Shown here piece by piece: positions 46,002 to 53,995 of a DNA stretch of 64,000 bases. The notes beneath the pieces were generated by a model. It did not search any database. It was not told where the DNA came from and was given only the letters and a program-made list of their open reading frames with translations. Every line of letters starts with the position of its first letter. The stretch's first letter is position 1. The stretch comes from CAZGNZ01 sp964527215. GTDB taxonomy: Bacteria > Fidelibacterota > Marinisomatia > SCGC-AAA003-L08 > JACNLC01. Position numbers and translations under genes: made by a program. The DNA is taken from the NCBI GenBank assembly GCA_964527215.1, contig CAZGNZ010000018.1:20684-84683 (forward strand). Reading direction: 5' to 3'.

Positions 46002-47360
46002 CTACCGGTTCAGCAAACCGGTCGGTGACAGCTCGTCCCGCAGTTTCTGAATGCGCTTGGTGAACTCAGGATCATTCTTCATCCGTTTTTCCACCTGACG
46101 GCATGCATGAATCACGGTTGTATGATCCCGTCCGCCAATATGCTGACCAATACTCAGAAGCGAGAGGTCGGTTAATTCCCTGCCCAGAAACATCACCACC
46201 TGACGAGCCAGGGCGACTTCCTGAATTCGACTCTTGCCCAGTATCTGCCGCTCAGATACTTTCATCTCGCGGCTGATCTGCTTGATGACCTGATCAATGG
46301 TTACTTCAGCAAACGCTGCTTTCCCCAAGATATCCTGCAGTACCTTCTGAGCCAGTTCCATCGTTATGGCCTGACGCCGCAGGGTGGAAAATGCCAGCAG
46401 CCGGATCAAGGCACCTTCCAGTTCCCGAATGTTGTTCTTAATCGCCGAGGCAATATACTGGGTAATATCAAAAGGAATTTCAAGCCCGTCTTCTTCAGCT
46501 TTTTTCATCAGAATCGCAATTCGGGTTTCCAAATCAGGTGCCTGAATATCTACAATCAACCCGGACTGAAACCGCGAGACCAGCCGATCTTTCAAGCCGG
46601 TCAGCTGATGAGGGGGACGATCTGTGGTCAGAACAATTTGCTTCCCCTGCTGATACAGCTCATTGAAAAGATGAAAAAACTGCTCCTGGGTCTGCTCTTT
46701 ATTCTGAAAAAACTGGATGTCATCCAGCAGAAGCAAGTCAATATTGCGATAGGTACTGGCGAATTCGTTGGACTTGTTCACCTGAATGGCATTAATAAAA
46801 TCCAGCATGAACTTTTCGCTTGTCAGATAAACAACCCGGGCGCCGGTTCCCTGCTCCAGAATGTAATTGCCAATAGCTTGAAGCAGATGTGTTTTTCCCA
46901 ATCCGGTATTACTGTAAATCAGCAGCGGATTAAAAGGTGTCTGACCGGGATTCTCGGCCACAGACATTGCAGCCGCTTTAGCCAGCTGGTTGCTGGCCCC
47001 CTCTATGAAATTGTTAAATGTATACCGCCGGTTCAGCTGTGAACTGTCATGGTACATTTTCTGAACCGGTTTGTCCCTGGGTATCAGGGTCGGGACATCA
47101 TCATTCTGCTCCTCCAGATCAGCAACCTGATAGCGGATATTGTACGACCGCCCGGCTGCTTCCTGCATTGCAGCTGTAATTAAACTTTGATATTTTGCTT
47201 CCAGCCATTCATGATGAAACGGTCCTGGAACCTGAAGTATAATATCATTATTCGTAACCCGCATTGCGGTGACATCATCGAACCATGTATGATAGGCCTG
47301 CTCTGGAATTCGGTCACGGATATATCCCAGACATTCCTGCCAGAATTGATCTTTTTCCAA
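46002..47360 (-). CDS. dnaA: Chromosomal replication initiator protein DnaA
   Basis: A 452-residue AAA+ ATPase that binds and opens the origin. Domain I (FWQECLGYIRDRIPEQAYHTWF), the Walker A motif GLGKTH, Walker B LLLLDDIQFF, sensor II-like region and the domain IV signature GGRDHTTVIHACRQVEK are all seen, so the gene is complete. It is flanked by repeats on its 3' side and by the probable origin on its 5' side. The usual partner dnaN does not follow; the next genes downstream are the two-component pair. Confidence 0.97.
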   Translation of the reverse strand: MEKDQFWQECLGYIRDRIPEQAYHTWFDDVTAMRVTNNDIILQVPGPFHHEWLEAKYQSLITAAMQEAAGRSYNIRYQVADLEEQNDDVPTLIPRDKPVQKMYHDSSQLNRRYTFNNFIEGASNQLAKAAAMSVAENPGQTPFNPLLIYSNTGLGKTHLLQAIGNYILEQGTGARVVYLTSEKFMLDFINAIQVNKSNEFASTYRNIDLLLLDDIQFFQNKEQTQEQFFHLFNELYQQGKQIVLTTDRPPHQLTGLKDRLVSRFQSGLIVDIQAPDLETRIAILMKKAEEDGLEIPFDITQYIASAIKNNIRELEGALIRLLAFSTLRRQAITMELAQKVLQDILGKAAFAEVTIDQVIKQISREMKVSERQILGKSRIQEVALARQVVMFLGRELTDLSLLSIGQHIGGRDHTTVIHACRQVEKRMKNDPEFTKRIQKLRDELSPTGLLNR

Positions 47361-47611
47361 TTTTTTTAAATACCTATGGATAGGATTGCGGAATCAGTTA
47401 TACACAACTTATTAACATGCTCAAGTTAATAGGCAGTAAAATTTGCAATTAACAGATAACCAATACAAGCATTACATCATAAAAACTTATAAAAACTTCC
47501 GATTCTGGCAACATGTGCCTTCTTGTTTTCCTCAGGGTATGCGACCTGAGTTATCGTAATATATCCACCCTTCTGAATCAGATAAAATTGTGTTAACCAG
47601 CAAAGGAAAAA
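47361..47611. other. AT-rich gap upstream of dnaA, candidate replication origin
   Basis: This region between divergent dnaA and the M28 peptidase gene is markedly AT-rich and contains a perfect DnaA box at 47398, weaker matches such as ATATCCACC near 47560, and inverted repeats TATTAAC ... GTTAATA (about 47411-47433) and CTCAGG ... CCTGAG (about 47531-47550). A single perfect box is few for an origin, so the call is tentative. Confidence 0.4.
47398..47406 (+). promoter_or_regulatory. DnaA box
   Basis: TTATACACA matches the consensus TTAT-N-CACA exactly, 38 bp upstream of the dnaA start codon. It could serve replication initiation or autoregulation of dnaA. Confidence 0.65.
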
Positions 47612-49432
47612 ATGAAAAATCTGATTTTAATCCTCATACCGATCTTCATCTGGAGCTGCAGGCAGTTTCCCGATGTCAGAACGCAGCCTGAAATTCTCGT
47701 TGATGACCTGCACCAGCATATTGCTTTTCTCTCATCTGATGAGATGGAAGGACGGCTGGCAGGCTCCCGGTTTGACGAAATCACAGCCCAGTATCTGGCC
47801 CGCCAGTTTGAACACTATGGTCTGGAAAAGATAGACGGCAGTTATTTTCAGGAGTTTGAATTCCGTTCCGGCGTAGAACCCGGCCCCGGCAGTTTCATAC
47901 ATATTAAAACCCCGAATTTCCTCAAGCTGACCGACCGTCAATTTTCGGTTATGGGATTCTCTTCTTCCGACACCGTACAGTCCGAGCTGGTTTTTGCCGG
48001 TTACGGCATCACAGAACCGGAAGTGGATTATGACGACTATGCCGGACTGGATGTCACGGGAAAAACCGTTTTGGTTATGCGGTTCACTCCAGAGGGAAAT
48101 ACACGCGGAACGCCCTTTTCAAAACACGCTCCTTTCAGACATAAAGCCAAACTCGCCCAGGAAAACGGCGCGCGCGCGATCTGGTTTGTCACCGGGCCGG
48201 AACATGCTGATTCGGATGACCCGCTGGTTGCTGCTGTCAATGCCGGTGCTGCTTCCGAACTGGGAATTCCCGCCTTTCATGTGAAGCACGATGTCGCTGA
48301 TCAGATTTTGGCGGATAACGGACATCCGTCGTTATCTGAACTGCAGGATATGATCCTGAATGAATCTCAACCCACTCCATTCAGCTTCAATATCGGCGCA
48401 ACTGTACAGCTGAGGGCTGAACTCTATCATACCGTTAAAACATCCCGCAATGTGGCTGGTGCACTGCCGGGATACGGGAAACTGAAAGATGAATGGATCG
48501 TGGTCGGCGCGCACTTCGACCATCTTGGCTGGGGAGGTCCGGCAACCACATCCAAAGCTCCCGGAGTGTATGACGTCCATAACGGAGCTGATGACAATGC
48601 TTCCGGTACAGCCGGTCTGCTGGAACTGGCGGAGTTTTTTGCAGAAGAGATCTCCGCAGATTCAAGTCGGCGTTCCATCCTGTTTATGGGATTCGGTGCG
48701 GAAGAACTCGGACTTCTTGGGTCTTCATATGCAGCAAACCACCCCCTCGTACCCCTGGATCAGACTGTGGCTATGCTGAATCTGGATATGATTGGAACCC
48801 TTAGCTCAAACAATATGATTTTGGGAGGAACGGGTACTTCAACACACTGGGAGGCCCTTCTTAACCAGCAAAATACGGATCAGTTTAACCTCTCATTCAA
48901 TGCCGAAGGATACGGATCAGGAGATCATCAGTCCTTTTTTCTGAAGAATATTCCGGTTTTGTTTTTCTTTACCGGAGCTCATGAACGATACCATAAACCT
49001 ACTGATGACATTGAGTTTATAAATTTTGAAGGCTTGCTGAAAGTTACCCGGTATGTGCAGAGGTGCCTGCATCAAATTGCTGTAAATCCGGAACGGCCGG
49101 ATTTTATCAAGGCCGAAAATCCGTCAGCCGGTCATCAGCGGGGATATTCTGTTACGATTGGAGTGATTCCGGATTTTACATTTACGGGTGACGGCTTTCG
49201 CATCAGTGATGTACGGTCCAACGGACCCGCCGCCAAGGCAGGAATGAAACCTCAGGACATCATTATCAGCATGAATGGAATTTCTGTTTTGAACATTCAT
49301 GACTACATGTATGCTCTTGAACAGTCGAACACAAGCCATGAAGTCCCTGTTGAAGTACTGAGAGATGAAACACAGATAACGCTGATGGTGACACCCTCCA
49401 AAAAAACAGATGCTTCCCGGCATCCTGAATAA
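47612..49432 (+). CDS. Secreted M28-family zinc peptidase with PA and PDZ domains
   Basis: A 606-residue lipoprotein (signal ends IWSC). A PA-like insert (about 125-230) precedes the M28 domain, whose metal ligands appear in order: His in GAHFDHLGWGG, Asp in NGADDNASGTAG, the Glu pair in GFGAEELGLLGS, Asp in LNLDMIGTL and His in HERYHKPTDD. A C-terminal PDZ domain follows (FRISDVRSNGPAAKAGMKPQDIIISMNG, about 535-590). By family it is an aminopeptidase acting in the periplasm or at the surface. AAGGA precedes ATG. It is divergent from dnaA. Confidence 0.92.
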   Translation: MKNLILILIPIFIWSCRQFPDVRTQPEILVDDLHQHIAFLSSDEMEGRLAGSRFDEITAQYLARQFEHYGLEKIDGSYFQEFEFRSGVEPGPGSFIHIKTPNFLKLTDRQFSVMGFSSSDTVQSELVFAGYGITEPEVDYDDYAGLDVTGKTVLVMRFTPEGNTRGTPFSKHAPFRHKAKLAQENGARAIWFVTGPEHADSDDPLVAAVNAGAASELGIPAFHVKHDVADQILADNGHPSLSELQDMILNESQPTPFSFNIGATVQLRAELYHTVKTSRNVAGALPGYGKLKDEWIVVGAHFDHLGWGGPATTSKAPGVYDVHNGADDNASGTAGLLELAEFFAEEISADSSRRSILFMGFGAEELGLLGSSYAANHPLVPLDQTVAMLNLDMIGTLSSNNMILGGTGTSTHWEALLNQQNTDQFNLSFNAEGYGSGDHQSFFLKNIPVLFFFTGAHERYHKPTDDIEFINFEGLLKVTRYVQRCLHQIAVNPERPDFIKAENPSAGHQRGYSVTIGVIPDFTFTGDGFRISDVRSNGPAAKAGMKPQDIIISMNGISVLNIHDYMYALEQSNTSHEVPVEVLRDETQITLMVTPSKKTDASRHPE

Positions 49433-49536
49433 GCGGAAAAATCCGGGGTCTGCCGCCAGGGAATAATCCTGCCTGGTGCTTCTCAGGTCAGCGGAAACTG
49501 AAATGCTCCGGATTGAATGATTTGCCTGATGATTCG

Positions 49537-50442
49537 CTACTGCCAGATCAGGCTGAATCCCCAAACCTGTCCGACAGATCCCAGATGCCTGATTCCGATA
49601 TCGGTGGTCAGTGAGTGCCAGGTCCAGCCGAATCCGAATCCCATTCCCGTTAAAAGCCGCTCATTCCATTCACCTTCTCCAAGTTTGTCGGTATTGTCAT
49701 CCAGGCTGATACCGAATCGGATGCCGTTTTGAAGGGAAAATTCAATCAAACCCAGCAGCTGGGAATCCTGATTCCGGTATTGTTTATAGTCAATACTGAT
49801 GAGTGCCGGTAAATGCTGGGGATAGTAATACACGCCAAATCGTTGTGCCGCGGGCAGCGGTTCTTCCTTTGATAGATATGGTTCCGTCGTTTTTCCAAGG
49901 TTTTCCACGGAGTAGCCCAACCCGAGCCGTTTGTTGAACAAACGGGTTTTCACACCCAGATTAACCTGCAGGGATGATGCTGTATAATTTTCTATTTTGC
50001 TGTAGCCCGATCCCAGAGACACTCCCCAAGAAAACAAGCCCGGGACGGTTTGTTTATATGCAACCCGTAACCAGGCATCCCGGGCTGAGAAGGAATTTTG
50101 AGATTGGAAATCAGTCAGTTCACCGTAATCAAGAATGCAGATACCCGCTCCGAATATTCCGGTCTTTATAGGGTGGGCACAGTACAGCTGGTATCCCTGA
50201 ATATTTTCAGGATAGATCAGTGATGTCAAGCCGAAAGCAGTCTTATCTGCTTCTAGAGCAGCGGGATTGGGTGAAATTTCTTCTCCCGGCAGAATTGCAG
50301 CTCCTCCGGATCGGCCGAGACTGAGAGCAGAGAACGGCAGATTAAATATTTGCCAGGCATGCTGACTCCAGAGAGCTGCGGTGAAAACAATTATCCATGC
50401 AGACCCCTTGAAGAATTTGATCAATTTTAATAATAACATCAT
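49537..50442 (-). CDS. PorV/PorQ-like outer-membrane beta-barrel protein
   Basis: A 301-residue protein with a hydrophobic N-terminus (AWIIVFTAALWSQHAW). After it, FSALSLGRSGGAAI ... ISPNPAAL is the conserved opening of PorV/PorQ proteins, FadL-like barrels associated with type IX secretion. The rest alternates strands with turns and ends GQVWGFSLIWQ, an aromatic-ended barrel strand. In T9SS organisms PorV shuttles cargo and PorQ helps anchor it. This would match the sorting domain of 28262..32404, but many paralogues exist and the exact role is not fixed. Confidence 0.7.
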   Translation of the reverse strand: MMLLLKLIKFFKGSAWIIVFTAALWSQHAWQIFNLPFSALSLGRSGGAAILPGEEISPNPAALEADKTAFGLTSLIYPENIQGYQLYCAHPIKTGIFGAGICILDYGELTDFQSQNSFSARDAWLRVAYKQTVPGLFSWGVSLGSGYSKIENYTASSLQVNLGVKTRLFNKRLGLGYSVENLGKTTEPYLSKEEPLPAAQRFGVYYYPQHLPALISIDYKQYRNQDSQLLGLIEFSLQNGIRFGISLDDNTDKLGEGEWNERLLTGMGFGFGWTWHSLTTDIGIRHLGSVGQVWGFSLIWQ

Positions 50443-50575
50443 TTTGATAAGAGTGTTGCCATTCGGTTACAGGTGCAGGCGAAGTCCCTTGGAGCAGACA
50501 CAACCCAGTGATTACCCGCTCCGTCCTCACATGAATTTTACTGCCGCTCAGTAATCCGGACCCAGCAATTTGGTC

Positions 50576-51493
50576 TCAGGCCCAGGCCTGGGGATCGTTG
50601 TCATTCTGATACTGCTGCAGTTCCTCCTCAATTTCCCACAGACGTTTCTTCTGCCGGCCGACCCGCCATTTGATGACAAACCCGATAACCAGGATTACCG
50701 GCAGGGCAATATACAGCAGTCGGGGCGCCTGAATCAGAAACAGCCAGCTGTAGTTCTGTTTTAAAAATTTGCCGTACCGCTCCTGGAAATCCAGCAAATC
50801 ATTGTCCGTCAGCAAAAAAAACGCATCTTCGAAAGGGGTGCCGCTGCGCATCAGATTCAGCAGGGTCTTGTGAATGTCTCCCCCATAGATTTCTTCCATG
50901 GCAATTACGGCAGCCGCCGCCTGCGCATATGCCAGGTTGACGTCATGGTTTTGTCGAACCCCGAAGTATGTAAGCTGAGACAGGGCAAATAGCTTCCCCT
51001 GCCATCTCGCTGCGGATATGGAAATTCTCTGACTCAGCGACAATTCCCCTGCCGCGCGCATCGCCAGTCCTTCCAGATACCAGGCCGGTACTTCATCCAT
51101 TCCGGGAATTCGGTACATGTATATGTGGTTCAATTCATGCTGCAGTATCTCGCGAAGCCGTGTCAGCCCGAAGGGTGCAATATCCGGAGACTTGATCACC
51201 ACCCGGTTCAGTTTCCGAATGGCAACACCGGCACTCCATTCAGGGGCATATCCCCGGGTCAGCTTTTTAAAACTCTGTTCGCTGGGGGCCACAATTACCT
51301 CCAGCGGCTGAATGGGAACACTGCCGAATTCGAGTACAAATTCCCGAAGATCATTTTTAATATCGTTTTCCAGCATGCGGATGGTCTGAATATCATCACT
51401 GACAAAATCCAGGCGGCAGGTGCCAATGGCGGTGTAAAACGGATTGGCCGTCAGTCCGGCAAGGAAGAGCAGCAAAGTAAAAAAGGTCTTCAT
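50576..51493 (-). CDS. Membrane-anchored metallopeptidase of the MA superfamily (HExxH)
   Basis: A 305-residue protein with signal peptide (TFFTLLLFLAGLTANP). The zinc motif HELNH (His about 119, 123; Glu 120) is followed by PAWYLEGLAMRAAGE, the glutamate region of gluzincin-like MA peptidases. A C-terminal membrane helix (LLYIALPVILVIGFVI) and a charged tail keep the protein on the membrane, with the catalytic part outside the cytoplasm. It starts within the last codons of priA (overlap 51490..51493), so the two are co-translated; why is not clear. Confidence 0.8.
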   Translation of the reverse strand: MKTFFTLLLFLAGLTANPFYTAIGTCRLDFVSDDIQTIRMLENDIKNDLREFVLEFGSVPIQPLEVIVAPSEQSFKKLTRGYAPEWSAGVAIRKLNRVVIKSPDIAPFGLTRLREILQHELNHIYMYRIPGMDEVPAWYLEGLAMRAAGELSLSQRISISAARWQGKLFALSQLTYFGVRQNHDVNLAYAQAAAAVIAMEEIYGGDIHKTLLNLMRSGTPFEDAFFLLTDNDLLDFQERYGKFLKQNYSWLFLIQAPRLLYIALPVILVIGFVIKWRVGRQKKRLWEIEEELQQYQNDNDPQAWA

Positions 51494-53712
51494 AATGTGG
51501 ATACCGGATCTACATCCACCTGAACGCTAATGCCATCGGTCATTCTTTCCATATAACGGCCTACCATTTCCTGATAAAACTGCTTCTGAAACTGAAGCGG
51601 CTGCTCACGGGGCACTTTTATGATGATGTGACAGCGGTATTTATTGCGCAGTTTTTCCAAAGGGGCCGGTGCAGGTCCCAACGTGGTAATGACGCTGTCC
51701 TGTCTGAATTTTTTGCTCAGATTCCGAGCCAGATCCATCGTTTTCTGCCTGTCCGGGCCAGAAAACAGTATTCGAACCAGTCTAGAGAATGGAGGGTAAA
51801 ACAATTCATTCCTCTGGGACAGGGCAATCTGTGTGAATTTCTGAATATCCAGAGCCGCTGCTGCTTTGATGATTGGATCATCCGGATTATAGGTTTGAAT
51901 CACGGCACGTCCCGGTTTCAGATGCCGTCCGGCACGTCCTGCAACCTGGTATATGAGCTGAAAAATGCGTTCACCGGCCCGAAAGTCAGGCAGAAACAGC
52001 CCCGCATCCGCGCTGATAACCCCGACCAGCGTCACATTTTCAAAATCAAGTCCTTTGGCCACCATCTGGGTTCCAAGCAGAATATCGGTTTTCCGCTGAC
52101 GGAAACGCTCCAGAATATGATAGTGTTCGCCCCGTTTCCGCACCGTATCCAGATCCATCCTTTCCACATGCACGCCCGGAAATATCCGGATAATTTCGTC
52201 TTCCACTTTCTGAGTACCGGCTCCGCTGAGCTCCAAATCTTTTTCGCCGCATTCACTGCAGTTTTCCGGAAGGCTGCAGGTATAGTCACAATAATGGCAA
52301 ACCATCTGATTTCCGGAACGGTGGTAGGTCAGGGCAACTGCACAATGGGGACATTCAACGATTTTCCCGCATGAACAGCATCTGAGAATGGGCGCAAATC
52401 CCCGTCTGTTCTGAAGCAGGATTACCTGTTCCCTGCGATCGATGCAGCCCTGGATTTCCTCATGGAGACAGCGGCTGAATACGGTGGGCTGATGTGCTCT
52501 AAGCCGGGGTTCGTGCCGCATGTCCACCAGAGTCACTTTCGGATAGACAGCCGTTCCATACCTCTTTGTCAGTTCCAGCCGCTTCAGTCGACCCATGATG
52601 CTGTTGTAGTGAGATTCCAGAGACGGTGTTGCAGAGGTGAGAATGACGGTCGCTGCTGCATATTTTCCCCGCATCAGCGCCACATCTCTGGCATGGTATC
52701 TTGGAACACTCCCTTCCTGCTTATACGTTGTTTCCTGTTCTTCATCCATGACAATCAATCCCAGATTCTGCAGCGGTGCGAATACCCCGGAACGGGCACC
52801 TACAAGAACTTTGTAGCGACCCCGCTTGAGCTGCTGCCATGTCCAGCCCTTTTCCGCATTTGTCATTCGGCTGTGCCATAATGCCACTGAATTTCCAAAC
52901 AAACCGCGAAATCGTGAGGCAACTTGCGGGGTCAATGCAATTTCAGGCACCAGAATCAGCGCTGATCCCCCTTGATCAACGGTGTACTGGGTAAGTTTCA
53001 AATAGACTTCCGTCTTTCCGCTTCCGGTAACCCCCTTCATCAGACAGGGTTTGAAACGACCGCTTTCCAAATCGGCAACCAGTTCCTCATACACCTGGAC
53101 CTGTTCATCGTTCAGCTTTATATTGCGCGGCTTTTCAATTTCGATATCATTGAACGGATCAGGAGGACGCTGGATTTCATCCAACCGAACCCATCCCTTG
53201 TTTTCCAGCCGTCTGACCACCTGCAGGGGATTTTTACACAGCGGTTTGAGTTGTGTTACCGGTACGGCAGTTTCAGTGAAGCGAAGCATTTCCAGAACTG
53301 CCCTCTGCGCGTAATATCTTTCAGGAATATTCTCCGGCTGCTGCTGCATGCCTGCATCCGTGACAGATACCAGATATTCGGTTGGAGGCTGATAGGGTTT
53401 TTGGAAACTGTAGGGGATCGCGGCTCGAAGAACTTTTCCCATCGGAGCCAGATAATAGCGTGCCGTCCATTCCAGGGTTCGCCACAATTCAGAAGGCAGA
53501 TTAAGTTCCCTGTCGAAGATTTTTTCTATTGGTCTGATATGTCCCTCAAATGCGGTTTTTTGAGAAACGGCGACCACAAATCCGATTCGGCTGGAATTCC
53601 CAACCGGGGCCTGAACACAGGATCCCGCACCAATCTCACCTGCAAGAAAATCCGGCACCTGATAGTCAAATGCCTGAAAACGGGACATTGGAAAGATAAC
53701 CTGTGCGTACAT
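51490..53712 (-). CDS. priA: Primosomal protein N' (replication restart helicase PriA)
   Basis: About 740 residues from ATG 53712 (MYAQVIFPMSRFQAFDYQVP), the usual PriA start; the frame is open 28 codons further upstream. Walker A is GVTGSGKTEVYL. Walker B reads MDEEQETTYKQE, with Gln where PriA normally has His (DEEH). Eight cysteines of the two zinc sites are in CCSCGKIVECPHC ... CHYCDYTC ... CSECGEKDLE. Helicase motifs V/VI follow (GTQMVAKGLDF, YQVAGRAGR). It reloads the replisome at stalled forks and by family binds the SSB tail. Confidence 0.95.
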   Translation of the reverse strand: MYAQVIFPMSRFQAFDYQVPDFLAGEIGAGSCVQAPVGNSSRIGFVVAVSQKTAFEGHIRPIEKIFDRELNLPSELWRTLEWTARYYLAPMGKVLRAAIPYSFQKPYQPPTEYLVSVTDAGMQQQPENIPERYYAQRAVLEMLRFTETAVPVTQLKPLCKNPLQVVRRLENKGWVRLDEIQRPPDPFNDIEIEKPRNIKLNDEQVQVYEELVADLESGRFKPCLMKGVTGSGKTEVYLKLTQYTVDQGGSALILVPEIALTPQVASRFRGLFGNSVALWHSRMTNAEKGWTWQQLKRGRYKVLVGARSGVFAPLQNLGLIVMDEEQETTYKQEGSVPRYHARDVALMRGKYAAATVILTSATPSLESHYNSIMGRLKRLELTKRYGTAVYPKVTLVDMRHEPRLRAHQPTVFSRCLHEEIQGCIDRREQVILLQNRRGFAPILRCCSCGKIVECPHCAVALTYHRSGNQMVCHYCDYTCSLPENCSECGEKDLELSGAGTQKVEDEIIRIFPGVHVERMDLDTVRKRGEHYHILERFRQRKTDILLGTQMVAKGLDFENVTLVGVISADAGLFLPDFRAGERIFQLIYQVAGRAGRHLKPGRAVIQTYNPDDPIIKAAAALDIQKFTQIALSQRNELFYPPFSRLVRILFSGPDRQKTMDLARNLSKKFRQDSVITTLGPAPAPLEKLRNKYRCHIIIKVPREQPLQFQKQFYQEMVGRYMERMTDGISVQVDVDPVSTL

Positions 53713-53995
53713 AGCCTTGAAATTTAACGCCATCCTGCAGGCAGAAAGGGTGTTGAAATTTGAACAAAATGACCTGCGGTGAGATCGATGTTTCATGACT
53801 GCCGTTCAAAAACCATGCTTGGCACCCCGGCCGGATATCTACCGCCGAATTCAGCATCCGCATGGCAGATTGTCATGGATGGGCAGGAATATTTCCCTGC
53901 TGCCCCCAACCGCATACCTCCGTATGCAGTGTTTTATGGATTCGGGAAATCCGGAAATTGAAGTAATTTTATTGGATGGTTAGTTCGAAGTATTC

